Assembly (NCBI GenBank): GCA_963815355.1 | Contig: CAWFGJ010000011.1 | Span: 144,710 to 208,709 of the forward strand | Length of the DNA: 64,000 bases | Source of the DNA: JAPUEK01 sp963815355 | Lineage (GTDB): Bacteria; Pseudomonadota; Alphaproteobacteria; Rhodobacterales; Rhodobacteraceae | Direction: 5' to 3' | Part shown: piece after piece, positions 44,168 through 54,381 of the stretch | Position numbering within the stretch: the stretch's first letter is position 1 | Layout: each line of letters starts with the position of its first letter | Position numbers and translations under genes: made by a program | The notes under the pieces: model-generated | What the model was told of the DNA's origin: nothing | The model's input: only the letters and a program-made list of their open reading frames with translations | Database searches by the model: none

Positions 44168-46207
44168 CTAGCGCAGCCGCACCTTCGCGCGCGCCGAACG
44201 GCCCTCGGCATCAATCACCGACAGCGTCAAAAACCCCCGCCCAAGGTCGCCCAACATCACCGCCCGATCCCGCAAACTGATCGCGACAGGCACCCCATTG
44301 GCCATCCAGGTATAGGGTGCCGTGCCGCCCTCAACCCGCACCAAAAGGCCCTCGGGCAGCAGTTCAACCTCGGCCCCGTCGGGCGGAAAGGCAACCGCAG
44401 GCGCATTGCCCTTTGCCTCAAAAGCGGCGTTGCGGGTGCGGAATTGTTGCAAAGGTTTTGGCAGTTCCGCGTTTGAAACCAACAAGGTAGCGGCGGGCGG
44501 CGGCGGTTGCGGTGTCAGCGTGGTCTTTAGCCGGGCAAAGGCCTGAAACAACACCGGGGCCGCCACTTCGGCCCCAAACGCCCCCGGAACAGGGGTGCCA
44601 TCGGGTCGGCCCATCCACACCCCCACCACATGCTGCCCGTCGTAGCCCAGCGCCCAAGCATCGCGAAAGCCATAGCTTGTGCCGGTCTTATACGCCAAAC
44701 GGTTCTGCGGCGCGCCCGGAGGCGGGGCCAAGCCCGCCAAAATATCCCCAACACTCCAAGCACTTGCGGGAAGCAGCATCCGCTGCCCCTCTTCCCGCGG
44801 GTCGTCCATCTTGTAGGTCAGGGCCAAGGAAACCCCGCCCCGCGCGATGGTGCCGTAAAGCTGCACCATGTCTTGCAAACTGACCCCAATCCCCCCCAAA
44901 GCCACTGCCAACCCCGGTTGCCCCCCGGGAATCGCATAGCGAACCCGCGCCTTATCCAGTGCGGCCAGCAACTTGGCTGGCCCCAGCGCCTCGGTCAAAG
45001 CAACGACGGGAATGTTTAGCGACAGTTGCAGCGCCTCCCGCACCCGGATGGTGCCGCGATATTGGCGGTCAAAGTTTTGCGGACGGTAGCCGTTGAAATC
45101 GCTGGGTTTATCTTCGATCATCGTCTCAGGATGTGCCAAGCCCTCGTCAAAGGCCAAGCCGTAGACCAGCGGCTTTAACGTGGAGCCGGGGCTGCGCAGT
45201 GCTTGCGTCATGTCCACAAACCCGGCCCGCTGGTCCGCCTTGAACCCCGCCGACCCGACCGAGGCGAGAATTTCGCCGCTGCGATGGTCGGCCACCACGA
45301 TTGCGACCTGCAACCGCTCTCCCTGCCCGGCAACCACCGTCGCCGCCAAGGTTTCCAAGGCGGCTTGCAGGCTGCGGTCAATCGTTAGCCGCAGCACCTG
45401 CGCGGTCGGATCAGCCTGCCGCGCCCGATCTGCCAGATGCGGCGCCAACGCGGGAAATCCCCGCCGCTTACCCGGCACCACCTCACGCCGCGCCGCCGCC
45501 GCTTCACCGGCATCAATCAACCCATCCCGCTCCGCCCGCGCCAAAACCCGATCCCGCGCATCCGTCGCCCGCTCAACGTATCTGTCCGGTCGACGGCCTT
45601 CGGGGCTTTGGGGAATGGCCACCAGCAGGGCATTTTCGGCCGGGGTCAGCCGCCTTGGTTCTTTGCCGAAATAAGACAAGGTCGCCGCCCGGATACCCTC
45701 CAGATTGCCGCCATAGGGCGCAAGCAGCAGATATAGCTGCAAAATATCGTCCTTGGTCAAACGCCGCTCCAGCGCCAGCGCCACCCGCATCTGCCGTAAC
45801 TTGCCGCTGACCTTGCCGGTCCCGCTTTCCTCCAGCAAACGCGCGACCTGCATGGTCAGCGTCGACCCGCCCGACACCACCCGCCCATTCCACGCCGCCT
45901 GCGCCAAGGCACGCAGCACCGCCTTGGGGTCCACACCGGCATGGTCGTAGAAACGCTTGTCCTCATAGGCCAGCAGCGCTGCGGTAAAGCCGGGGTCTAC
46001 CTGATCCAGCGTCACCCCCAACCGCCAACGCCCATCCGCCACCGTATAGGCCCGCAGCAACCCGCCGTCGCGGTCCAGCACCTCCACCGAGGTGTTGACG
46101 ATCAACGGCGGCAAAACCGTTGCGTCGATCCAGATATCCGCTTCATCTCGTGCAAAAGCGGCGAGCCAAAGGCCCGCCGCTAACGCAAAAATCCAACCCG
46201 CGCGCAT
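44168..46207 (-). CDS. pbpC: Penicillin-binding protein 1C (bifunctional transglycosylase/transpeptidase)
   Basis: About 679 residues. The ATG at 46207 overlaps the alpha-2-macroglobulin stop by one base; a GTG one codon earlier is also possible. The transglycosylase domain has YEDKRFYDHAGVDP and GGSTLTMQVARLLE. The transpeptidase has the active Ser in RSPGSTLKPLVYG, a SLN motif and KTGTS. The C-terminal domain is the BiPBP_C type. A signal or anchor helix leads. The pairing with an alpha-2-macroglobulin gene is conserved in proteobacteria, where the two are thought to repair and defend the cell wall. Confidence 0.95.
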   Translation of the reverse strand: MRAGWIFALAAGLWLAAFARDEADIWIDATVLPPLIVNTSVEVLDRDGGLLRAYTVADGRWRLGVTLDQVDPGFTAALLAYEDKRFYDHAGVDPKAVLRALAQAAWNGRVVSGGSTLTMQVARLLEESGTGKVSGKLRQMRVALALERRLTKDDILQLYLLLAPYGGNLEGIRAATLSYFGKEPRRLTPAENALLVAIPQSPEGRRPDRYVERATDARDRVLARAERDGLIDAGEAAAARREVVPGKRRGFPALAPHLADRARQADPTAQVLRLTIDRSLQAALETLAATVVAGQGERLQVAIVVADHRSGEILASVGSAGFKADQRAGFVDMTQALRSPGSTLKPLVYGLAFDEGLAHPETMIEDKPSDFNGYRPQNFDRQYRGTIRVREALQLSLNIPVVALTEALGPAKLLAALDKARVRYAIPGGQPGLAVALGGIGVSLQDMVQLYGTIARGGVSLALTYKMDDPREEGQRMLLPASAWSVGDILAGLAPPPGAPQNRLAYKTGTSYGFRDAWALGYDGQHVVGVWMGRPDGTPVPGAFGAEVAAPVLFQAFARLKTTLTPQPPPPAATLLVSNAELPKPLQQFRTRNAAFEAKGNAPAVAFPPDGAEVELLPEGLLVRVEGGTAPYTWMANGVPVAISLRDRAVMLGDLGRGFLTLSVIDAEGRSARAKVRLR

Positions 46208-49200
46208 CACTCGGAAATGGTCAGCGTGCCCGTCTCCGAACGCCCGGTCAGGTCAGGCCGATACATGTCTTCGACCAAGGCCGCCGGATGGTGGAACACC
46301 CCCGGCGACACCGCCCGCACCACATAAGCCAAGCGGAACTTGGCATTCGTATTGCGGTCAATCGCGGCAAGGAACCGGTCCTGACGGAACTCGGCATGGG
46401 TCACCGACTCTTCCAGATCAAGCCCGTCCAACGCCGGAACATTTCCGCCCGACATCAGGTTGGGATTGTCGATCTCAAACCCCGCAGGCAGCGGATCGCT
46501 AACCATCAACCGCGCCTCACCCCGACCAAAAGGCTTGATATCCAGCACGGTTATGAACCGGTCGCCCATCTTGACCACATCAAGTGCAACCGGTTCTCCC
46601 TCCATCGTGTAGTAGCTGCGCGTGATCGAATAGCCCGTCCCACCCGCAGGTTCCGCCGCTGTTGGCACGCCATAGCTGGTGATCGTCAGCGTGGTTTCGG
46701 CCTTACCGTCATTGGCCACGACAACGGATTGCGCGGCATTGGCATCCAAGACCTTTACCAACGGCCCCGAAGCAGGCTGGCCGTCGATGGTGATTCCGTC
46801 GGCACCCGCCCGGTCGATCAAGGCATTCGCGGCCAACAGCGCCCATGTTGCCTCTTGCGTGGAAAGGGCAGTGGTGGTCGCGATCCGGTCGGTCAGCGCT
46901 TCTTTATCAATCGCCGCCGATCCAGACTCCGCAGCCAAGGCCAGCACCGCCGCCGCATCGCGGTAGTTGGTGCCAAAGTCCGCCCGGAAAATCTGTTCCT
47001 TTTCAGGCCCTTTGATCGCTTGCAGCGCCGCGGCTGCCCGCCGGAACATCGCATCCGCCCGCGGCTGATCCCCATAAGAGGCCAGCGCCGCGCCAAGCTG
47101 CGCCATTGCCGTCGGCGTGGCAAAAGCATCGCCCTTCACATCCGCGTAGTAGCGCAGATCGCCTACGGCCGCGGCACCTTCGCGCGCCAGCACCATCAAC
47201 GCATAGGCCAAAGCCTCTCCACCCAGGTCAAAGTCGGTCTGATAGTTAACCTGATTGCGCAGATTATCGAGCGCTTGCCGAAGCGCCAGATCAGGAACCT
47301 CAAACCCACGCGCCTTAGCCCGGCTAAGGAAATCGGTCACGAAAGAATCCAGCCACATATCGCCGCTGGACGGCCCCCAAAGCCCGAACGAACCACTAGA
47401 AGACTGATTCATCAGGATTTCAGTGATCGTCTGATTGACCCGCGTACGGATGTCATCTGCCTGCGGCAAGTCCAACGCGACCGCCAAATCGTTGAAATAC
47501 AGCAACGGCAGCGCTTTCGAGGTCATCTGCTCGGTGCAGCCATAGGGGTAGCGGTCCAGAGCCGCCAGTATCCCCGGCGCGTTAAGCCGCGCAATCGGGC
47601 CGACCGCCATCGTCGCCTTGCCAGAACCGGGGATCAACCCGTCAAAGGCGTTCTGGTCGAAGGTGAATTTCTCGCCTTTGGCCAGCGTGAAACGGCTTAC
47701 GCGCACCACTTGTGGATCGTTGACCTGCACGGGCACGGTCAGCGTCTTTTTCAACTGCTTGCCGTCTGGGGTGGTCAGCGAAACTTCGATCGTCTGGTTC
47801 CCGATCTCTCCTGCCGTAATTGGCACGGAGAAGACGGCCTTGGCCTTGTCGCCCAGATCAAAGCCAGAAGGCACTTTGCCAAGCGTCAAGCCGGAGGAGG
47901 TGACGTCCAAACCCATCCGCCCCGAAGGCCCGCCAGCGTGAACGATTTCCAGCAACAACCGGCTTTCATCACCCGGCGACAGGAACCGCGGCAGGCTGGC
48001 GGTCACGACCACCGGGTCGCGCACCAAAACCTCGGTGTTTGCCTGTCCGACACCGCGTTTTGACCAGACCACGGCCATAACTTTCACCGCACCGTTAAAG
48101 GATGGCAGGTCGAAAGAAGCGCGCGCATAGCCATCAGCACCGACCTCAATCGGACCGCTGAAATAGGCGACCAGTTCTTCTGTGGGTGGCGGGGCCTGCA
48201 ACCGCGCCTGCGCGCCTGCATCACCGCCAGAGCGAACCTGCCCCTCGGCTCCGTTCAACCCGTCGATCAGACGCCCATACACGTCGCGGATGCCAACACC
48301 CAATTTGCGCTGACCGAAGTAATAGGCCTGTGGATCGGGGGCCGCGAAGGCCGTCAGATTCAGGATCCCGACATCGACCGCCGCGATAGTTGCATAGGCC
48401 TTCTCACCGGGCAGGACGCCATCAACCTTCACCGCGACCGCCATGGGCCCGCGCGGCGCCGCTTCAGCCGCCGTTTCAATCGTCGCTGTCAGGGCGCGCG
48501 TGCCCGGATCAATCGCCGCATGAGTCAAGCCAAGCGCCCGCGCCGGATTACGGCCCGCTGCGACATCCATCGGACGCAGCACCGATACCGTCGCATAGAC
48601 GCCGGCACCCCATTCATCCGTCACTGCCAGAGGAATAAGGTTTTCCCCCTCTTTCACTTCAACCGCCTGCATCGACACCAGCCGGTTCGACAGCACCGTC
48701 ACGAGGGCCATCCCAGCCGCACGGGGTACGATCCGAAGCATCGCAGTCTCGCCGGGCTTGTAGGCTTCTTTGTCGAGCGAAAGCTCAAGAGTATCGGGGG
48801 TGGAGGACGTATCTGCAGGCGCATACCAGCCCGCGTAGAAGCTTGTTGAAGTGGCGCCGGCGTCACCATCCGTGCGCGCCACCCGCAGTTCATATTCGCC
48901 CCACGTGACCGCGGCCGCGATTTCAACCGGGGCGGCACCCAAATCGGCATCGCCTTCGGCAACGCGGCTGCGGGTATAGACCGGCTCCCAGTTCCAGTTC
49001 CCGTAGGCCTGATACCACTGGTAGTTCGTCTCAACCCGGGTGATTTCCCAATGAACCTTCATCGGCGTGGCTTTGGTGTCGGCACCGACCCCTACCAAGT
49101 TGAACCGCGCCTCGCTCCCCTCGGCAACAACAGCGTCAAACATCGGCTTGACGCCAATCATCGGCGACGAGGGCGTCAGCAAGCGGGTGATCCGGCGCTC

Positions 49201-51642
49201 AACCGGGCGCCCAGACCCTTCGGCAACCCGAACGGTCGCGCGCATCTGCAAGGGGCGTCCCGGATCTTCGACCGTGGGCAGAACCAGTTCCGCCGTTGCC
49301 ATGCCATCAGAGTCAGTCCGGACCCCCGGAATGCTTTCCATGACTGCCGAGAACGGCTCATCGTGGCGCCCAAAGACATACCCCGGCCATGCCTCAATCT
49401 CTTGGGCTGCGCTCAAGAGGACCTCGCCCTCAACAGCCAGATCGGCCCCCGGCGCACCAAAGAGGTAGCGGGCATCGATCGTTAACGTGGGCGCATCGCC
49501 CAACCGGATCGGCCCATCCGCCAATGCCAGATCAAAGTCAATTCGCTCTGGCAGGAAGTCTTCGACGAGGAACGTAGCAGAGCTAAGCGCGTCCGCCTCA
49601 AGATCGGCATAAATTTCAATCCGCCAAACGCCACGCGGAGCAGAGCCTGCAATCGGGAGTGTGAAAACATGCCCCCCGGCACCGCCATCGGCGACCAGCT
49701 GTCGAGAATACTCCACCCCATCCGGACGCAACAAAAGCGCGGTCAGTGGCAGCCCTTCGACCGCGGCACTTTCCGAATCGCGGGCAAGTGCCGTGGCAAA
49801 GACGGTTTCACCAGCACGATACGCCCCCCTATCCGTAGTCAGGAAAACATCCACCGGCGGTGCCGCTTCACGCCCCTCAACGCCACGGTCAGACAGGTCA
49901 AACTCCGGATCAGTCAGCGACAGGAAGGCGACATCGGTTCCGCTGTCCTTGGCAACGATCATGGCCGGGGCCGCCCCACCGGTGCCCCGGGTCAGCCCGG
50001 CATCAAACCGAACATAGCCCTGTGCATCGGTCTTTGCCGACCCAAGCACCTCATTCGACGTAGACAGCAAATCAACCGAAATGCCCTCAACCGCCGCAGA
50101 CGTCCCGAGTGAGCGGACAAACACATGCAAACCGTCCACCCCGCTCATGGAGGTGAGCCCAAGGTCAGAGATGACAAACCATTGCCAGCCTGCAGGGATG
50201 ACATAGGGGTCAACCCCCGGAACGGCGGCCTTAAGTGCATAGATCCCTGCCGGCTGCCCCTTTAGCGCCTCGGTCAGTGGCAAGCGCGTGGTGATGTCGC
50301 GGTTAACCTCTTGGGGCACAACCGCGGTGCCGGTCCAAAGCTTGGTCCCGATCTCACCGTCGACGTAGTATTCCTGATACTCCATGATCGGTGTACCGAA
50401 ATAGTTGTTCTGAATTGCACGCAAAAGGTTTCTGTCCGTCACGCGGAACAGGGTTAGGTCCAGATTTTCAGTGTTCACCGTTTCAACCGGGATCGCCGGT
50501 TCGCCGCCGCTTGGCAGCACATAACCCCGGCCCGGAAAACGCACGCCCGGTGCGCGATCGCGGATATACGCGGTGATTTCGACCGATTTGGCTAAGACCT
50601 GCCCATCCCCTGCAGGGAGGCCCTCACGGAACGTAACGGATTCCCGCGCGCCGTGTTGAAGCCCTTCGACACAAAGCTGCCGCCAGCCGTCAAAGCTTAC
50701 CGTCAGATCCGGGGCCGGAAGCTGGACAAAGCTGGTATAATCCACGCCAGCCTTGATCAGATCTTCAGAGAAGTTCACGCAGATCCGCGGCCGCGCGCTG
50801 TCCGCCTCCACAACGTTATCGACCACGCGGAATCCGTATTTCGCGATGGCTGCATCCAAGGCCTTCGCGGTGTCGTCGCGGTGCTGAAGATTTTCGGCCA
50901 AGCGAAGCGCCTGAACGGTATCGCGACCCCGGTCGATGCCCTCCAACGCCTGCCCCATGGTGAGAAGGATGTTGTGCTGCAACGCCGCGTTGTCGGCCCT
51001 CAGATACGCATTGGCGGCGGCCTGATAAGACAGCGACCGGAAACTGTTCTGGTTCGCGCTGTCCTGATTTCCTGCCAGATACAACAGCCGGGCATATTCC
51101 AACCAGCCCTCGGGGCTATCGGTCAAATTTAGCGCAGCGCCCGCGAATCTGCTCGCGCCGACATAGTCGCCATTTGCCTCCGCCCCAGCAGAGGCTGACA
51201 AATGATCATCGGCCGAAAATCCGTTTGTGACATGGGCATTTGCGAGGTTTTGTGCCTGAGCAACAAAGCCGTCAGTCTCCCAGTTCGGCAAAAAGACCAG
51301 TTCTGCACGGCGGGTCTGTGCAAGTGCCTCGGCGGCGGGGTCCGCATCCAAAGCGTATCCGGAATAGGCCCCTTGATACGCGGCACCTTCCCCCGGATTC
51401 GCCTTTGAAAAACACGACCCATTGCGTGTGTTGAAGGTAAAGGCGGTGCAGGCGGTATTAGACTGACACGCCGCCTCACAAGCCTCCAACGTCGTGTCGA
51501 AGATCGACGCGATATCCCCCCCCGGCAGGTCGGTATTTTCGCTCAGGACAAAGCGCCGGTCCGGGATCAAATCTTGGGCAGCGGCGACGCTCGCGGCGAC
51601 AAGAAACAAAAAAGAAACCAAGGCCGCAAGAAATCCGCGCAT
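46207..51642 (-). CDS. Bacterial alpha-2-macroglobulin with N-terminal PAN/apple domain
   Basis: About 1811 residues from MRGFLAALVSFLFLVAASVA, chosen because CGGAGG precedes it. After the signal peptide, residues 30-85 look like a PAN/apple domain with several Cys (TLEACEAACQSNTACTAFTF, NGSCFSKA). Repeated macroglobulin beta-domains follow to about residue 1200. The thioester CTEQ is at residues 1369-1372 in YPYGCTEQMTSKALPL. A helical thioester domain and C-terminal domain end the protein. It is predicted to trap proteases in the periplasm. Coupled to pbpC by one-base overlap. Confidence 0.93.
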   Translation of the reverse strand: MRGFLAALVSFLFLVAASVAAAQDLIPDRRFVLSENTDLPGGDIASIFDTTLEACEAACQSNTACTAFTFNTRNGSCFSKANPGEGAAYQGAYSGYALDADPAAEALAQTRRAELVFLPNWETDGFVAQAQNLANAHVTNGFSADDHLSASAGAEANGDYVGASRFAGAALNLTDSPEGWLEYARLLYLAGNQDSANQNSFRSLSYQAAANAYLRADNAALQHNILLTMGQALEGIDRGRDTVQALRLAENLQHRDDTAKALDAAIAKYGFRVVDNVVEADSARPRICVNFSEDLIKAGVDYTSFVQLPAPDLTVSFDGWRQLCVEGLQHGARESVTFREGLPAGDGQVLAKSVEITAYIRDRAPGVRFPGRGYVLPSGGEPAIPVETVNTENLDLTLFRVTDRNLLRAIQNNYFGTPIMEYQEYYVDGEIGTKLWTGTAVVPQEVNRDITTRLPLTEALKGQPAGIYALKAAVPGVDPYVIPAGWQWFVISDLGLTSMSGVDGLHVFVRSLGTSAAVEGISVDLLSTSNEVLGSAKTDAQGYVRFDAGLTRGTGGAAPAMIVAKDSGTDVAFLSLTDPEFDLSDRGVEGREAAPPVDVFLTTDRGAYRAGETVFATALARDSESAAVEGLPLTALLLRPDGVEYSRQLVADGGAGGHVFTLPIAGSAPRGVWRIEIYADLEADALSSATFLVEDFLPERIDFDLALADGPIRLGDAPTLTIDARYLFGAPGADLAVEGEVLLSAAQEIEAWPGYVFGRHDEPFSAVMESIPGVRTDSDGMATAELVLPTVEDPGRPLQMRATVRVAEGSGRPVERRITRLLTPSSPMIGVKPMFDAVVAEGSEARFNLVGVGADTKATPMKVHWEITRVETNYQWYQAYGNWNWEPVYTRSRVAEGDADLGAAPVEIAAAVTWGEYELRVARTDGDAGATSTSFYAGWYAPADTSSTPDTLELSLDKEAYKPGETAMLRIVPRAAGMALVTVLSNRLVSMQAVEVKEGENLIPLAVTDEWGAGVYATVSVLRPMDVAAGRNPARALGLTHAAIDPGTRALTATIETAAEAAPRGPMAVAVKVDGVLPGEKAYATIAAVDVGILNLTAFAAPDPQAYYFGQRKLGVGIRDVYGRLIDGLNGAEGQVRSGGDAGAQARLQAPPPTEELVAYFSGPIEVGADGYARASFDLPSFNGAVKVMAVVWSKRGVGQANTEVLVRDPVVVTASLPRFLSPGDESRLLLEIVHAGGPSGRMGLDVTSSGLTLGKVPSGFDLGDKAKAVFSVPITAGEIGNQTIEVSLTTPDGKQLKKTLTVPVQVNDPQVVRVSRFTLAKGEKFTFDQNAFDGLIPGSGKATMAVGPIARLNAPGILAALDRYPYGCTEQMTSKALPLLYFNDLAVALDLPQADDIRTRVNQTITEILMNQSSSGSFGLWGPSSGDMWLDSFVTDFLSRAKARGFEVPDLALRQALDNLRNQVNYQTDFDLGGEALAYALMVLAREGAAAVGDLRYYADVKGDAFATPTAMAQLGAALASYGDQPRADAMFRRAAAALQAIKGPEKEQIFRADFGTNYRDAAAVLALAAESGSAAIDKEALTDRIATTTALSTQEATWALLAANALIDRAGADGITIDGQPASGPLVKVLDANAAQSVVVANDGKAETTLTITSYGVPTAAEPAGGTGYSITRSYYTMEGEPVALDVVKMGDRFITVLDIKPFGRGEARLMVSDPLPAGFEIDNPNLMSGGNVPALDGLDLEESVTHAEFRQDRFLAAIDRNTNAKFRLAYVVRAVSPGVFHHPAALVEDMYRPDLTGRSETGTLTISE

Positions 51643-51828
51643 GAAAAAAACCTCCGAAAGATATTCAGATGACAGTGGCACGGCGCGATCCTGTCACGCA
51701 AGGCGCGTGATGGGTCAGAAAGTGTTTCTGCTATTAAGGTCGCGTTCACGTTGTTGCGGCAAATTCTGATCGTCAACCAAGGGTGGCAAAAGACCACTTT
51801 TGGGGAATCGATTCAGAACGGGTCATGA

Positions 51829-54381
51829 ATGGACATTGCGGAACGGCTGGTCAAAGAGCGGCGGGCGCGACTTGCAGCCGAACGGTTGTTGGAACAAAAA
51901 AGCCGTGAGCTTTTTGCTGCAAACCAAAAGCTTTCGCTGCATGCGAGAACGCTGTCGGACCAGATTGTCGAGCAGCGGCAGGTTGTAAAATCCGCCCTGT
52001 CTCAGGCGGAGGCGCTTAAGGGCCAAAACTCTCGATTCGTCGATGATCTGGAAAGGGCGCACACCGCCGCGGTGATGGCCGAACGACGCCTGTGGGATTC
52101 GATAAACACCATTGAAGACGGTTTTGCCGTCTTCGACGCCAACCTTTGCCTTGTCGCAGCGAACCGTGCCTATCTCTCAGCTTTTCAGGGCCAGGACTTT
52201 CCACCCGGAACACCGTATGACTCGATCCTTCGCGCTGTCGCCGAGCGCGGCCTGGTTGAGTTGGGCGGGCAGGAGATCGACACGTGGGTCGCCTCCATGC
52301 TGTCGCGTTGCGATGCCGAGATCAGTAGCCCGGTTGTGCTTCCATTTACGACCGGTCGCTGGGTGCGCCTTGTGGATCGCCGCGCCCGCGACGGCGACAT
52401 GGTCAGCCTTGCGCTGGATATCACCGATCAGATGCGCATCTGGGCCGCGATCGAAGCAATCCCCGACGGATTTGTATTATTTGACAGAGAGGAGCGGCTT
52501 TTGACCTGCAACCAGCGCTATCGCGACATCTATTCCGTGTCGGCACCCGCCGTCGTCCCCGGTGCCCGCTTTGAAGACATCTTACGCTACGGGCTTGCGC
52601 ACGGTCAGCACGCCGATGCAATCGGGCGGGAAGAAGAGTGGCTCGCGGAGCGGCTTGACCTACACCGCAACCCGGGTACTGCGACGGAACAAAGCCTTGC
52701 CGATGGGCGCTGGATCCGCACGCAGGATCACGCCACTCCGGATGGCGGCAGGGTTGGGTTGCGCGTCGACATAACCCACCTCAAAGAGCAACAGGCCGCT
52801 TTGGAGGCCGCACGCAGCCAGGCAGAGGCCGCAAACCGCGCCAAATCAGCCTTCCTCGCCAATATGAGCCACGAGATCCGCACCCCGATGAACGGCGTTG
52901 TCGGGATGGCAGAATTGCTTTGCGATACAGCACTAACCGAAGAGCAACGCCTTTTCGCCGAAACGATCCGTTCTTCGGGTGAAGCCCTCTTGGTCATCAT
53001 CAACGATATTCTGGATTACTCAAAAATCGAAGCTGAACGCTTGACGCTTCATCCGGAACCTTTCGATTTGGAACGCACTATTCACGAGGTAGCCATGCTT
53101 CTTCAACCTCGAGCGCGGGAAAAGAAGCTGAACCTGATGATCGATTTCGATATGTTCCTGCCCACGCGGTATGTTGGCGATCCGGGTCGATTGCGGCAGG
53201 TGCTAACCAATCTGGTCGGGAATGCAGTAAAATTTACCGATCACGGGCACGTCTTGATCCGCGTTGTCGGGCTAGAGGATGAACCGGGGCGCCAGCAACT
53301 GCATGTCACCGTTGAAGATACCGGGATCGGCATCTCACCCGACAACCTTGAGCACATCTTTGGAGAGTTCAACCAAGTCGAATCGCAATCGAATCGCAAA
53401 TTCGAAGGCACTGGGCTTGGCCTTGCGATCACCCGCCGCTTGATTGAACGCATGGACGGCGCAGTTTGGGTAGATAGCGAGCCTGGCAAAGGCTCGTGCT
53501 TCGGTTTCCGTCTTTGCCTGCCAGTCGCTGAAGACCCGGCACCGCAACAGACACCAATTGAGATCCGCCGCGCCTTGGTCGTTGACGACCAGTTCATCAA
53601 CCGAACAATTCTAGAGCGTCAGTTGACACCTTGCGGGATCGAAGTCACGCTTTGCCGGTCTGGTGTCGATGCTCTGAATGCGCTGGCGTCCGGCTCTTTC
53701 GATGTGGTTTTGACCGATCATGAGATGCCGGAAATGGATGGGCTGACACTTGCCGCGCGCATCCGCGCATCCGGCAACGCCGTGCCAATCGTGCTTTTAT
53801 CCTCAAACCCTGCGAGGGCCCGCGAGGGCCTTGGGTCTGACGCACTCTCGGCGATTTTGCAAAAGCCGATCTTGCGCGCCGATCTTTATCGCCGTCTGCA
53901 AGATTTGAACGGCAAGGTCGAGGCACTACCCGTGCCGCCTCCGGTTGTTGTTATGGGGGAGCGGCGCTTGATGCGGGTCTTGCTGGCGGAAGACAACCGC
54001 ACCAATCAGTTGGTTTTCCAAAAAATGGTTCGCGGGCTCGACATCGAGCTACAGTTGGCCAACAACGGGCTGGAGGCCGTCGCAGCGTTTCAGGCCGCGC
54101 CCCCAGACTTGATTTTCATGGACATCTCGATGCCGGAAATGGACGGACGCGAGGCGGCACGCGCCCTTCGGGTGCTTGAGGCTGGGCAACGTCATACGCC
54201 GATCATCGCGGTCACGGCGCATGCGATGGATGGCGACAACGAAAGCATCCTGGCCGCCGGGATCGATTTTTATATGACGAAACCGCTTCGCAAAGACGCA
54301 ATCTTATCGGCCCTTATCGATCATTGCCCGGTCGACGCGCGCCCTATCGAAGCGGAACCAGAGGCGTTAACGGGCACCTAG
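51829..54381 (+). CDS. Hybrid sensor histidine kinase with two receiver domains
   Basis: 850 residues, no signal or membrane helix. A coiled coil (1-85) is followed by two PAS-like regions (about 90-210 and 215-320), as seen from INTIEDGFAVFDANLCLVAA and AIPDGFVLFDREERLLTCNQ. HisKA contains the phospho-acceptor His in FLANMSHEIRTPMNG. The ATPase domain has NLVGNAVKFT and the G boxes DTGIGI and GTGLGLAITRR. Receiver 1 has the Asp in VVLTDHEMPEMDG, receiver 2 in LIFMDISMPEMDG. It should be a soluble, cytosolic phosphorelay hub. It is divergent from the macroglobulin gene. The signal is unknown. Confidence 0.92.
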   Translation: MDIAERLVKERRARLAAERLLEQKSRELFAANQKLSLHARTLSDQIVEQRQVVKSALSQAEALKGQNSRFVDDLERAHTAAVMAERRLWDSINTIEDGFAVFDANLCLVAANRAYLSAFQGQDFPPGTPYDSILRAVAERGLVELGGQEIDTWVASMLSRCDAEISSPVVLPFTTGRWVRLVDRRARDGDMVSLALDITDQMRIWAAIEAIPDGFVLFDREERLLTCNQRYRDIYSVSAPAVVPGARFEDILRYGLAHGQHADAIGREEEWLAERLDLHRNPGTATEQSLADGRWIRTQDHATPDGGRVGLRVDITHLKEQQAALEAARSQAEAANRAKSAFLANMSHEIRTPMNGVVGMAELLCDTALTEEQRLFAETIRSSGEALLVIINDILDYSKIEAERLTLHPEPFDLERTIHEVAMLLQPRAREKKLNLMIDFDMFLPTRYVGDPGRLRQVLTNLVGNAVKFTDHGHVLIRVVGLEDEPGRQQLHVTVEDTGIGISPDNLEHIFGEFNQVESQSNRKFEGTGLGLAITRRLIERMDGAVWVDSEPGKGSCFGFRLCLPVAEDPAPQQTPIEIRRALVVDDQFINRTILERQLTPCGIEVTLCRSGVDALNALASGSFDVVLTDHEMPEMDGLTLAARIRASGNAVPIVLLSSNPARAREGLGSDALSAILQKPILRADLYRRLQDLNGKVEALPVPPPVVVMGERRLMRVLLAEDNRTNQLVFQKMVRGLDIELQLANNGLEAVAAFQAAPPDLIFMDISMPEMDGREAARALRVLEAGQRHTPIIAVTAHAMDGDNESILAAGIDFYMTKPLRKDAILSALIDHCPVDARPIEAEPEALTGT

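Noticed and set aside
46120..48063. A 647-codon plus-strand frame antisense to the macroglobulin gene
   Set aside because: Basic, low-complexity composition without domains; the minus strand encodes a recognised protein with a thioester motif.
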